Of a DNA stretch of 64,000 nt, positions 23,402 through 35,274 are shown piece by piece. This stretch comes from Telopea speciosissima. Its lineage: Eukaryota; Streptophyta; Magnoliopsida; Proteales; Proteaceae. The notes below the pieces were generated by a model. The model was not told the origin of the DNA, searched no databases, and saw only the letters and a list, made by a program, of their open reading frames with translations. A program made the translations under genes and the position numbers. Location: assembly GCF_018873765.1 (NCBI RefSeq), contig NC_057919.1:71418984-71482983 (forward strand). The letters are read 5' to 3'. Within the stretch, counting starts at the first letter, position 1. Each line of letters starts with the position of its first letter.

Positions 23402-26400
23402 TCAAGTTGGAGCATAGATGTCAAACATGCCCCACTTAACTAGAATAGGATGAAACAACCGGCCAGTCAGTCCCTTAGTGAAGATGTCAACTAGCTGGTC
23501 ACCAGACTTCAGAAACGGAACACAAACCAGTTCTTCTAACTTCTCCTTGATAAAATGTTCGTCAATCTCAACATGTTTGATAAGATCATGCTGTACCGGA
23601 TTATGACCAATGTTGATCGTTGCCTTGTTGTCACAATACATCATCATAGGAAGACGAACAGGAACACCAAGGTCTTGTAGTGGACCCTTGAGCCATAACA
23701 ACTCACAAATACCTTGCGCCATAGCATGGAATTCTGCTTCAGCACTAGAACGAGCAACCACATTCTGCTTCTTGTTGCGCCAGGTAACAAGATTCCCACC
23801 TACAAAGGTACAATACCCAGCGATAGACTTTCTGTCGAGAGAAACAGCCCAATCAGCATCTGTATAGGCCTCTACCCGCAGGTGATCATGAGGAGACAAA
23901 AGAATCCCTTTCCCTAGAGCTGACTTTAAGTTCGAAGAATACGAAAAATAGCCTTTCATATAAGAAGAGTAAGGGCCATGCATAAACTGACTCACAAGAC
24001 TCATCGTTACAGCAATGTTAGGACACGTATGTGAAAGATAAATCAGCCTCCCTACCAAACGCTGATACCGACTCTTATCAACAGGTCCACCCTCCTCCTT
24101 GAGCCGCACCTTAGCATTCATAGGTGTATCAGAAGGATGACATCCTAATAATCTAGTCTCAGATAATAAATCCAGGATATACTTCCTTTGAGAGAGAGAA
24201 AGATGCCCTTTGAAGATCGGGAAACTTTAATTCCACGATGACATCCTAATAATCTAGTCTTAGATAATAAATCTAGGATATACTTCCTTTGAGAGAGAGA
24301 AAGATGCCCATTGAAGATCGGGCAACTTCAATTCCAAGAAAGTACCTTAGTTTTCCCAGATCCTTAATTTCAAAGTCCTATCCAAGCAACATCTTCAGCC
24401 ATCTGACCTCATCACCATCATTTCCGGTTACCACAATGTCATCAACAAAGACTATGAGAATCTTATCACCCATCCTTTTGATAAACAGAGTATGATCAGC
24501 ATTACTCTGTTTGTATCCCACAAAAATCATAGTCTTGTGAAACCTGCCAAACCACGCTCTAGGTGACTGCTTCAGCCCATAAAATGCACGCTTCAATTTG
24601 CAAACCTTACCCTTGGTTTTGTCACATGTGAACTTGGTGGAATATCCATGTAAACCTCCTCATCGAGCTCACCATGGAGGAAGGCATTCTTTACATCCAA
24701 CTGTTGCAGATCCCATCTCAGATTTACAGCACCAGACAACAATACTTTGACAGTGTTTAGTTTGGCAACTGGAGCAAAGGTCTCCTGATAATCATATGTC
24801 TGAGTGAACCCCTTGGCCACAATTCGTGCCTTATATCTATCCATAGTGCCATCCACTTTCTACTTTACCACAAATACCCACTTACATCCAACAAGTCGTT
24901 TCCTTGGAGGAAGAACCACAAGTTCCCATGCATCATTTTTTTGTATGGCTTTCATTTCTTCCATCATTGCTGCCTTCCACTTTCCATCTGTTAAAGCTTC
25001 CTACCAATTTTGAGGAATACGAACAGAAAAAAGAGAAGAGACAAAGGCACGAAAAAATGGAGTAAAAGTCATAAGAAACAACATGAGATATGGGGTGTTG
25101 AGTACAAGCCCTAGTACCTTTGCGAAGAGCAATAGGCAACTCAGGAGTCTTACATGATGGAGAAGTAGGCTCTGGATCCAGGGTCGGTAACTGGATGGGT
25201 ACTAGTGTTGTAGTGGATTGAAGTTGCTTGCTTCTGGTACAACTTTTCTGATAAACTTTAAGATTAGAATCATCAATTCTCCTCTGAAACTCACCAATGG
25301 TTTTCTGAACTAGAGTGAGCTCTCCCTGAATAGGAACTTCAACATCACCATTATCCATAGTCTCCCCCTATATAAGATCTCCTTCACCCGAAAGGCCGAA
25401 ATAGAGGGAGGGGTAGCAGTAGGTGGGGCAGCAGGATCATTGTGAACCATAAAGGCAGACTCAGGTTGGGTATACTGAAGAGGAGACTCAAGAGTCAACA
25501 CATCTTCACTAAAGTGCTCCCCCTGAAGAGGTGGAGCTGAATAATAGGAAAGGGACTCATGGAAAATAACATCCATACTCACCAAAGTACGTCTGGTAGG
25601 AGGATAATAACAGTTGTATCCTTTCTGGGTTGAAGAGTAACCCAAAAATATGCAACAAAGCCCACGGGGCTCAAGTTTACCAGGGGATCGAGTATCCCTA
25701 GCATAACAAACACAACCAAAGACCTTAGGCAGAACTACAAAGGAGGAGGAGCCATGTAAAAGTGCAGCTGGGGTACAAGAGTCAAGGACCCGAGTAGGCA
25801 TCCGATTAATGAGGTAAGCTGCAGTGAAGACAACATCCCCCCAATATTGGGTCAGGAACATGACAGGCAAACATAAGGGCCCTAGCCACTTCTAATAAGT
25901 GGCGATTTTCCTTTCTGCTACTCCATTTTAGGCTGTTGTATCGACACAACTGGTCTGGTAAATAATCCCATGGGCAGCTAGGTATTTTTGGAACTAACCT
26001 TCTATATATTCTTTGCTATTGTCACTCCTCGAGATTTTGAGGGTGGCATTAAACTGGGTCTGAACCAAGTTATGAAAATGCTGAAAACATGAAAAAACTT
26101 CACTTTTAGTGTGCATCATATACACCATATATTCCTATAGTAACAATCAATAAATGAATAAACCAACAATGGCCAGAAAGAGAAGGCTTTTGACTAGGAC
26201 CCCACACATTAGTATGAACCAGATTAAAAAGAGAAAGACTTCTTTTATTAGAAATTGAATAAGTTGAACGAGTCTGTTTGACCAAAACACAAGCCCTACA
26301 AAAAAATTCATCCTTATTACATTGCTTAACTAGTGCTGGAAAAAAAAGAGAAGGTTCCTAAGGGGGGTGATCTAAGTGAGATTGCCATTGCTGTAATTCG

Positions 26401-26530
26401 GAGAAGACTAGGGAATTTTGATATAGATGAAAAGGTAATGTAGCCTGAGGACAACCATTATCAAGCAGTTGCAATCCACCATACACTTTACTACATCCAA
26501 TCGTCTTCCCCGTTACCAGATCCTGAAAAA
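23402..26530 (-). pseudogene. copia element 2 pol relic
   Basis: RNase H: YTDADWAVS, GYCTFVGGNLVTW, CDNKATINIGHNP (24121-23402). Reverse transcriptase: [29 protein letters not shown] (24856-24593), then LKQSPRAWFGRFH and FVDDIVV (24596-24378). Integrase C-terminal region: YLINRMPTRVL, PKVFGCVCYARD, CCIFLGYSSTQKGY (25870-25310). The integrase core (25880-26530) is badly decayed. The frame changes at 24600, 24860 and 25310 break it. Confidence 0.88.
24136..24337. repeat. 101-bp tandem duplication in copia 2 pol
   Basis: 24136-24236 and 24237-24337 are near-identical direct copies (GATGACATCCTAATAATCTAG at the start of each; period 101 bp). The unit is not a multiple of three, so it breaks the frame between reverse transcriptase and RNase H. 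Confidence 0.92.
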
Positions 26531-26670
26531 CACAATGGGACGGAAAAAAAAGTTACTCTGCAATTTAGATCTCTAGTAAGACTACTAATGGAAAGAAGAT
26601 TAATCGTAAAGTTAGGAATATGCAAAACGGAAGATAAAGTAATAGAAGAGGTGCAGCGGATGGAGTCCTT

Positions 26671-27884
26671 TCAAGAAACAGATGAAATGAAACCATCGGC
26701 TACTCTGAATTTGTCCTGGCCAAAAGTGGGAGAATATTTGTGGAAAAGGCTGGAGGATCTAGTCATATGATCAGTGGCACCGGAGTCTACAATCCATGGA
26801 CTGGAAACTACCAAAGCGCAATTACCCACAAAAGAAATACCTGAGCAGGCAAAATTGGAACCTGATGGGGTGAAAGAATTGGCAGGAGTCAATGTAGCAG
26901 AAGCAGCGGAAGCCTTTAACATACGACAAAAATCATATAGTTCTTCTTGGGAGAAACCAAGTTCAGAAGTAGGAACAATGGCAACAGCTTCAATGTGATT
27001 AGCCTTATTTTTAGATTTTCCACGACCACGTTTAGCCTCAAAGTCAGCAGGTTTTCCATAAAGTTTCCAGCAGATGGCCTTGGTATGATAGGGTTTGTTG
27101 CAATGTTCACATTTCACCACCTCCTTGTTAGAATCAGTAGCAGTGCATGGAGACCCATCAAATAACATAGAACCAGATCCGGTTTGGAGGGCAGATCTCC
27201 CAGTAGGGGAATGTAACATAGCAGCGCAGCGGCTCTCTTCAGTATGAACCAAAGAATGGGACTGCTCCAGGGTGGGAAAAGGAGACTTGCTAAGTACTTG
27301 AACACAAATCTGATCGTATTCAACATTCAAACCAACAAGAAAGCCATACACCCGTATTTTATCCACATGCTTGTGATAGGCAGCAATGTCAGTTTCATGA
27401 GTAGGCTGAAAATCAGAATAATGGTCCAATTGTTTCCATAAACTCCTCAGGGCAGCATAGTACTATGAGATGGTTAAGTCCTTCTGTGTAGTGTCATGAA
27501 GCTTCTTTTACGTATTTAATATACCTGAGCATCATTCCCCACCTGCTAGTAGGTTTCCTTTGCAAGAGACCATATTTGGGTGGCTGTAACAAGTAATAAA
27601 TAGACACTAGGAAGCTCCGGTTGCATGGAGAGCAGCAAAAAAGACATGACCATAGCATCATTGGAAACCCATCGATCCTGGAGAGGACCATCATCAACTG
27701 GCTTCTCAGTGGTTCCAGTGAGATGTTCAGTAAGACCACGACCAGCAATAGTCAAATATGTAGATCTGGACCACACCAAGTAGTTAGTACCATTGAGCTT
27801 AATGGCAGCCGTGACAGGAAGATAGTCGTTCCTTGTCTGTCCTTCAACTCCGGAGGTAGTAGTAGTAAGATCAGACATTATCAC
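26671..27884 (-). pseudogene. copia element 2 gag and protease relic
   Basis: The gag start is at 27884, with AAIKLNGTNYLVWSRSTYL, then a frameshifted middle. ORF 27429-26671 carries gag (FLVGLNVEYDQICVQVL), a CCHC knuckle (CEHCNKPYHTKAICW) and a protease site (WIVDSGATDHMTRSS). The plus-strand frame at 27621-28124 is the antisense shadow of this region. Confidence 0.87.
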
Positions 27885-28507
27885 AATCTAATCACCAAAA
27901 AATCCAATAGCAGATTGATGCAGGTAGAACACACCAAAATTCAGATCAATATAAGGGAGAAATCAATTCTGAAAAAAGGTGAAAAATTAAAATCTTCAAT
28001 GAAACAGCTTGAAAATAAGGTCGAGTGCTCCTTTAGGAAGGGCAGAACTGCCCTCAAAAAATCAGCTTCTTCTGACAAGTGCACCCCCAAAATCAATATG
28101 TGTCGGGGTTTTGCAAAACCTTGACAGTTGAGATTGATATGGGGAGAAAGAACTCTGTTGATGATGAAAAAAGAAGATAGATGCTGTCCACAGTGCCTGA
28201 TATGGATCTCCAACAAGAGAAGACTCGATCTCCAATAAAATAACTTCGACCACCAAAAAATAGGAAGACTCCAAAAATCGCAGAAGAGGAACAGCAGCTA
28301 TCGATCCAAAAAAACTTCTAAATCATGGAGGTAAGGTGGAGGGCAGCAATAAGATCAATTGATCACCTCATTAGTGCTGCCCTTTAAGAAGGGTGAGAAC
28401 CAAGGGAAGGAAGGAAAGAAGAAAACGAGAAAGGAGTAAGAAGAGAGAGACGATGGAAGAGGGTGTCTGCTCTGTAACCTAGATCAGAATTTTTTGCTCT
28501 GATACCA

Positions 28508-28704
28508 TGTTAACAGAACAATTAGAGATGTAATGTATGAATGAGTTTATGATCAGCCCAAGCCTCTTACTTATAATTGAAGAATAAATTACATAGAACA
28601 AATATATCCCTACTATATCTGACTCTATTAAGAGAGTCAGCTACACATAAAAATAAAACCCAAAAGACCAGAATACCCCCATGATATTCTGGTGTACATA
28701 ATTC
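28508..28704 (-). repeat. 5-prime LTR of copia element 2 (main part)
   Basis: Matches 23215-23394 from TGTTAACAG to GTGTACATAATTC, where LINE 2 is inserted. The last bases of the LTR reappear at 30145-30148 after the LINE. The adjacent primer-binding site reads TGGTATCAGAGC on the minus strand (28507-28496), a perfect plant copia site. Confidence 0.88.
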
Positions 28705-30131
28705 TTTTTTTGGTGAATAAAAAATTAGATTACCAAAGCCCGAGGGGGGCAAGAGGGAGAGAAGGGGGGAGGGGGAATATACAAAGGAGGGAAACAAGGG
28801 GGGAGAGATAGACCCCAGACCCAACTAAGGGGGGGTATGGAGACGTAAAAGAGCACTATCCAAACCCTTGGATACAACAATATGCCTGTTCCTTGGGGAA
28901 TCCAAAAAAGCCTTATGAGGTAGAACACTAAGCTTAAAGGAGACATCCCAAAAGATGGCTTTCCAAATCAAGTCAAAGGAGCGAGAGTTGGAGGTCCATC
29001 TCCTAAGGTTCCTCTCCATCCAAATGTGGTAAAGAGTTGCGCCAAACACAAGCTTGCCAATAGTGTCGCAAATAGTGCAGCCAGGGAAAGTCATGATCAG
29101 CCAGAGCCACTCTCGAGCGAAGGGGAGGTGTCTCCTACTGCGAGGCCAGATAAACGAAAGGGCTTTATTCCAGATGGTGGAGGTAAAGAGGCAAGGGAAA
29201 AAAAAGGTGGTTAATGTCTTCGGAACCATTCCAATAGAAAATACAAGAAAGGGGGACAGGGATTCTTCGGTGAGAGAGGAAGGCTTGGGTTGGGAGGCAA
29301 AGGTTAAGGGTTCTCTAGGCAAGGAAGCTATGGCGAGGAATGTGACCTTTGAACTAGACTAGCTTGTGCCATAGGACAGTAGGGTCTTGGGACCTAATTA
29401 GGTTCGCAGATCTAAAGTTAAAGAGGTTGTTAGTGGAGGGGAGCCAAATAACCTTGTCCGCATGAGCAGGGGGAATCGGGGGATAGGGGAGGGGGGAGGG
29501 AATTCCAGATCAGGGAGAGGGTGAGGGGGAGAGGGAAGGGAGGGGACCAAGATCCGTGAGAGATGATGGAGGAAAGGGGGGCAAACTTGGGAATGCCGGA
29601 GGAGTAAATTGCTCTAGCCCCAAAGAAGTTATAGAGAACTCCGTTGGGGTGCCAGGGGTCGAGCCAGAGGGAGATGGAGGACCCATCAGCAATAGAAGAG
29701 GAAATAGCTCTAAGTGCCAAAGGGCGGAGGAGGAGGATCTTGCACCAGACCCAGGAGGAATCCGCAGGGATGGAGACGGTCCAAATGGAGTCATTTTTTA
29801 GGAGGTGGGAGTAAACCCAATGAACCCAAATGGAGTCGTGCTTAGAGGAGATTTTCCAAATAAGTTTCAGGATTCCCGCAGTATTGGAGTCACGGATACG
29901 GCGAATGCCAAGGCCTCCTTTGAATTTGGGAAGGTAGATAGATTTCCAGTTGACTGGATGGAGGAATCTGGAGGATTCCTTCCCTTTCCAAAGGAATGCA
30001 CAAAAGAGGGATTCCATAGCTTTGATGGTAGCTTTAGGAAGGGCTAGATGCCGCACCAATAGATGTAAGAAGATTGGAGCACCGATCTAATGCATTTTAG
30101 CCTACCCGCATAGGAAAGAAGTCTACCCTTC
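28705..30131 (-). mobile_element. 5-prime-truncated L1 LINE inside a copia LTR
   Basis: Exact 13-bp target duplication GTGTACATAATTC at 28692-28704 and 30132-30144. The T-run at 28705 is the complement of the poly(A) tail. Two frames remain: 30059-29430 (LPKATIKAMESLFCAFLWKG, SSWVWCKILLLRPLALRA, LWLDPWHPNGVL) and 29322-28825 (zinc-binding end, HIWMERNLRRW). Only the C-terminal part of the reverse transcriptase is present, so the copy was dead on arrival. Same LINE family as 3830-13330. Confidence 0.92.
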
Positions 30132-30148
30132 GTGTACATAATTCAATA

Positions 30149-31219
30149 GACCCTTAAGAAGAAGAATTCACGCTATGTCTAATTACAGAACTCTGATGAG
30201 TGCTTAACCTCTTCCCGAAACAAATAAAAAATATCGGTTTAAGAAATAAATCCAAAATGAGAATCCTACTCTAATTAGACTTTCTAAAACAACTCCCCAT
30301 CACAGATTGATGCCCTACCAATAAATCGCTCATAATTCTCCCAACATAACTCAAAATTGTAAGATTTTGATCTCGTTGGAAAAGCAACTCAATAACCATA
30401 CTAATGGCACCGATATCACATAGAATAAAAAAAAGTTTTGTGATGTGGATCCAGGGTTCGAAAACTCGGTTCGGATCGCTTAAGGGTCCACCCAAGTAAA
30501 AAAGTACTCAAATCCAAAGCTTAATGGCAAAACAATAAATAATTCAATGTTTACAAAGAAAGTGGCAATTCTGTAATTATATGGAAGTTCTAAAAGGAAT
30601 GGCATTATCGTAATTTCTAGAAACTTAAAAGAAGCAAAGGAATATGAGTGTGAGCAACGTATGGCCAAAGGATAAACTAGGAAATAAAATCAAAATAGGA
30701 CCAAAGAGAATAACAGAGGGCAGAACTGGGAAGAAGAAATTAAAAACTAATTGACCATTGTCTTCTTCCTGGTATCATGCAGAACCAGCAGAGAACTGGT
30801 TGGAATCAGGGAGAGAACCCCATCGCAAGAACTCGGATCGACCTAGGAATTGAGATGGGAATCGCAAGTCACTGATCTCACCGTTAGGTTCAAATCTGAA
30901 ACTAAAATTCAATCTCACGATGGAAAGAAATTCAGGAGCCAGGATTTGGGGGGTCTGAGTTGCCCATGGAAGAGCTTCCTTCGTCGAAAATTTCAGGTTA
31001 AATTGCTTGCTTATGGATGGGAATCGATCAGCTTATGTGGGGACTGTTAGGTCGCCCAGACCAAAACACAGTTAGACTTTAAGAAGCTAAGATAAACGAG
31101 GAGCGGGGGGAAGAATAAAAAATACTATGATTAAGGAAAGGAAAAGAGGAATCATACCTGAACAAGAGACAGAGATCAAAGGAGGAGAGAAAGGTAAGCA
31201 CAGCTCATGGCAGCCATCG
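30149..31219. other. Non-coding intron DNA
   Basis: No gene. CCTGGTATCATGCAGAACCA near 30770 resembles a retrotransposon leader but has no LTR I could pair with it. Confidence 0.35.
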
Positions 31220-31227
31220 GTTTCAAC

Positions 31228-32146
31228 CATAGTTCGAAAATTCGTTTCATTTTGGTGTTTCGGGGTGACCGAAATATCCGAATTTCGGATATTTCGGTCG
31301 AAATTTTGCATTTTTTTGTTATGTTTCGGTAGGTTTTAGGCCAAGTTAAGGCCTAAAACTTCATGGAAACCCTATTTTAGGCTATATAAACAAATTTAAA
31401 TGTTCAAATTGCAAAAATAGTCACCCAAAGTGGTGTTTTGGATTTGCACCATTGATTGGCAATGTACGGTCGAATCCTAATGTATAACTTAGTTAATTAC
31501 ACATACACATTGTTTAAAACTTTAAGTACTAGAGGACATAATAAATTAATGATTAATAAGCAATTTAAACAAGTAAATTGACTTGAAAGTTGGAAACATA
31601 AAGTAAATGACTCATAAGTCATAATATTAAGTATAATAAGTAAATAACAAATTAAAAATATGATATCAATATGACAATATCCCCAATAGTCCAATAAAAG
31701 TCAAGTAGTCATCTAGTGACTCTAATGTTTACAAATATTCTAATAATAATTACTCCGACGTCCAGGATCGACCCCACTCATAGTCTGATGGAGCCGATGT
31801 GCATTGTTCTCCGACTGTAGGACAAATGAATGCCACGTCATAGTATGAGAGAAGAAATGACCGAGACTAACGAGGAGAAAAAAACCCCAAAAAACCAAAG
31901 CTTGTTAAGTCTCGGTCGAAATTTCGACCGAGACTAACGAGTTTTGGTATTTATAAAGCTATTTTTGAAAAAGGAATCTCGATATCTCGCAAGATTTTTA
32001 TTTTGTCTCGAGATATCGTGAGATGGTCGAAATTTCGACCGAGTTTTTGCATTGTTTTTATTCAAGCTGCTGTTTCGTTTCGGACAGGTCGAGATACTCG
32101 AAATATTCGAGATCTCGACCGAGATTTCGCGAGATTTAGTACTATG
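31228..32146. mobile_element. Non-autonomous hAT element, deletion derivative, 919 bp
   Basis: Exact 8-bp target duplication GTTTCAAC at 31220-31227 and 32147-32154. The ends start CATAGT on both sides (right end TAGTACTATG). Internal sequence follows the left end of the 15662-20924 element: TAAGGCCTAAAACTTCATGG, then a block with ACGGTCG...CCTAATGTATAA, then the last codons of the transposase tail (31755-31860 matches 16190-16290). Almost the whole transposase is missing. It can move only with enzyme from a relative. Confidence 0.9.
31908..31935. repeat. 28-bp perfect palindrome in the hAT derivative
   Basis: AGTCTCGGTCGAAA and its exact reverse complement meet with no spacer. Similar shorter units (GGTCGAAATTTCGACC) recur at 31260-31310 and 32020-32130, probably transposase-binding subterminal repeats. 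Confidence 0.9.
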
Positions 32147-32154
32147 GTTTCAAC

Positions 32155-32870
32155 CGCAAATAAATTTTCACTCAAAATCTCTAATCTGTTTATATGATGG
32201 TTACACAAGAGTACATAAAGACTTAAACTAACTCCTATTCATACAGAAACTCTGAAATAGACTTCGACTCTACTTTGGACTCAAAAACTGAAACAAATTC
32301 TAACTCTAACTCAACTACTACTGAGTACCGACTCCTATCGTTAACTAATAGCAACAAGATAAAATTAAAATTAAAAGTTACATAAATAACCTAATTAAAT
32401 CAATGCCTAACTGCATCATTTTGACCATTTAAAATTAAATCCTGAGAGAACTGAAAGAAATAACCAATTTCCTATAATACAATGATCACAAACACCAAAA
32501 CTATTCTAATGGTTCGTATTGAGCAAACAAACCATAGGAGTTCTCTAGTTGCTCCCGCATCATTCTACCTGGTTTTCAACCAGCCCTCTGCTCAGGAAAG
32601 ATTTTTGACCCACTTCATGTTAGTTTTCTGAAAGTTAAACATGTTGAAGATATGCAAACACCTAACATTATGAATTTATGATATGTACGCAAAGGTCATT
32701 GTCATATCAAAATATACAGATAAAAGACTAATAGTGTATGGTCATGTATTTCTCTACAGGCATTATTATGTTGTTAGCTAATACCAATTAGGAACTTTTC
32801 AAGGTGCAGCTATCGTACATGATTGTTTATGCCTAGTTCATTTGGGAAAAAGCAAACAAGCAATTCCAAA
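32155..32870. other. Non-coding intron DNA
   Basis: AT-rich; the first 200 bp (TAACTCCTATTCATACAG, CTCAACTACTACTGAG) look like LTR-derived sequence also hinted at 13860-13950. No gene seen. Confidence 0.35.
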
Positions 32871-32874
32871 CTAA

Positions 32875-34150
32875 ACAATCAACAACAACAAACTCAGCCT
32901 TATTCCAACTTAATGGGGTCGGCTACATGGATCCAAACAAAACAAAATAGAGAAACCAGAGTTATACTAAAAAAACAAAAGGTAAAGAAAAGATAGGAGC
33001 ATAGGGATGGGGAAAGAGATGAGAAATGACAAATGAAAAGGACAAATGGAAGATGGAAAATAAAAGAAAGATGAAAGGTAGTAAGAGGAAAAAGGTACAG
33101 CCCAACACGTTGAATAATCACAAATGAGGTCTACGACATGGATCCTTGCCCTCCAATAGGTTCTGTCCGAGGTCATACTTGGGACCAGACCTAAACTATG
33201 AAGAAAAGATAAGAGAACAGGGATCGGGAAACAGATGAGAAATGACAAAGGAAAGGACAAATGGAAGATGGAAATAAAAGAAAGATGAAAGGTAGTAAGA
33301 GGAAAAAGGCACAGCCCAACACGCAGAATAATCTCAGCTAAATGAGGTCAGAGACATATATCCTTGCCCTCCAATAGGTTCTGTCCGAGATCATACTTGG
33401 GACCAAACCTAGACTATGCATGTCCTTCCTCACCACTTCTCCTATGGTCATTTTAGGTCTGCCCCTAGCTCTTTTAGCTCCTTCAAACGGAATCATATCA
33501 CTCTTCCTTACTAGGGCGTCCCTAGGTCTTCGTTGAATATGGCCATACCACCGTAAACGACTCTCTCAGAGCTTGTCATTGATCGGGGCAACTCCCAAGT
33601 CCGCTCTTATATGTTCATTCTGTACTTTATCCTTCCTTGTTTTTCCACACATCCATCGTAACATCCTCATCTCTGCTACACAAAGCTTATTAATATGGCA
33701 CTTCTTAACTGCCCAACATTCTGCCCCATACATCATGGCTGGGCGAACATCAGTCCTATAGAACTTTCCTTTAAGTTTTAGAGGAATATGTCAGTCACAC
33801 AGCACTCCAGACGCACCTCTCCATTTCATCCATCCCACTTTAATTCTCTGTAACACATCATCCTCTATGTCACCTTCTTTATTTATGATTGACCCCAGAT
33901 ATCTAAAATAGTCACTTTGCCGTATCTCTCTTTCCTCAATTCGCACCATATCAGTATCCAACAAAGTGTGACTAAACTTACACATTATACTCCGTCTTCG
34001 TTCTGCTAATCTTAAATCCTTGTGCTTCCAAGGTTGACCTTCAAAGCTATAACTTAGAGTTAATCCCTTCTTGTCTCATCCACCAAAACGATATCATCGG
34101 TGAAGAGCATACACCAAGGGACCTCGTCTTGAATGCTTTTAGTTATATCA
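32875..34150 (-). mobile_element. RTE-type LINE fragment, 3-prime end
   Basis: Minus-strand fragment with the C-terminal region of a plant RTE reverse transcriptase (FRYLGSIINKEGDIEDDV, RIKVGWMKWRGASGVL at 33985-33791). It ends at a TTG-type repeat tail (AACAACAACAAACTC on the plus strand near 32880). The 3-prime region is partly duplicated: GGATCCTTGCCCTCCAATAGG and the GGAAAAAGG(T/C)ACAGCCC block occur twice (about 33090-33210 and 33300-33420). 5-prime truncated and frameshifted. Confidence 0.8.
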
Positions 34151-35174
34151 TCCATGATAAGTACAAAAGGTAAAGACTTAAGGCTGAACCCTGATGTAAT
34201 CCAAACTGAACAATACCAATTTAAATACTAGAGCCACCTTAAGCAGTGAAATCCAGAGGTATGTTTAAAGTACTTGAGATCAATTAAAGCCCCATCATGA
34301 AAAACCACAACTGGAACAAGATCTTTTTCGACTTTCCTTTGCTTCATTTACCCATTAGGCACCATGGTCAGCAAGACCTGCTTCTATGGGATCTCCAATA
34401 GCTGGAGACAAGAGATTCATATGAGAAACATAAGTAAACAAGCCCCCGGTTATGCCTCCAAAGATAAAGGTACATGAAACTAAAGGAATGTAGATTGAGT
34501 GGAAAAGATAAAGAGATTATTCTTTGGAAAACCCATAGATCCCATCCTCAAAGGGAAAAGTATCTCTGAGCTGGTAGAGGAGGCTATCTCAGCAGCCTTT
34601 CTCTGTTGCATGTGCCCCCATGTGAATGGTGCATTCCCCAAGCCACCATCTTGGAGAACCCTCTCCCATCATCCAATATAAATAAACTTACAACTAAATT
34701 TATTGTCATAAACAGGATAGACCAGAGAAAAATATCCAGAGCAAATTGGTCAAAATTAAAACCTGAAAAGCTCAACCTCAGTAACCCAAGAAAAAAATGT
34801 ATACCAAGGCCGTCAAAAGTGGAGGCAAACGTGTGACTGTGAACCACCACAAGGTAATAACTAATAACTGAAAGGCTTCTGCAGAAGAAAGAAAAACAAC
34901 CAAAAAAGCTAAATCTTCTGCCACCAATCCCCATACCCTAAAACTCCTTCAGAAACGAGTAAAACCCACATCACTACCAACATATTGAGACAAATTAGAA
35001 TGGTTCCAAAATGTAAGGCGATAAAAGGGGAGAAAATGTAATGAAAACATAGTCAGGTTCTAAGTTCTAACTCGTATAAAACCTAAACCACGATTAGAAT
35101 GAGAAAACTGCAAAATCCAAAACACTACAATCGAAGCAAAAAACTACTCAATTCCAAAGTCAAAACGAACAACC
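34151..35174. other. Non-coding 5-prime end of the giant intron
   Basis: No coding exon or bounded element seen; A-rich near 34900-35150. Confidence 0.4.
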
Positions 35175-35274
35175 ATTAGAAATCATCAAATGAAGGGAAA
35201 AAGTTGGAGAGGGGGGGAGGAAGGGATTGTTCCAATGAGAAATTCAGATGAGAGGGATTGAGTCTCAACCGAAC

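Larger units (their letters stand above)
23215..30148 (-). mobile_element. Ty1/copia retrotransposon 2 (complete ends, defective, with nested LINE)
   Basis: LTR at left 23215-23394. The right LTR starts at 28508 and is interrupted by a LINE, ending at 30148. The near-matching 5-bp flanks are GACCT (23210-23214) and GACCC (30149-30153). A primer-binding site (28496-28507) abuts the 5-prime LTR and a purine tract abuts the 3-prime LTR at 23395. Minus-strand order is gag, protease, integrase, reverse transcriptase, RNase H. Without the LINE it is about 5.5 kb. It has more stops, gaps and a 101-bp duplication, and the LTRs differ more than those of copia element 1, so it is probably older. Confidence 0.9.
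1288..35274 (-). other. Giant phase-0 intron (33,987 bp) of the rhomboid gene
   Basis: Defined by the donor at 35274-35273 (AAG|GTTCG on the minus strand) and the acceptor at 1289-1288 (TTATTAGCAG|CAC). It contains two copia elements, two L1 LINEs, an RTE LINE, at least four hAT-related sequences and a Mutator-like element, most of them inserted into one another. No host exon was found inside. That the gene is still spliced across this distance is inferred from the intact coding sequence on both sides. Confidence 0.85.

Noticed and set aside
27621-28124. 167-codon plus-strand open frame
   Set aside because: It is antisense to the gag start and leader of copia element 2, has no domain and is basic low-complexity. 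A shadow frame.
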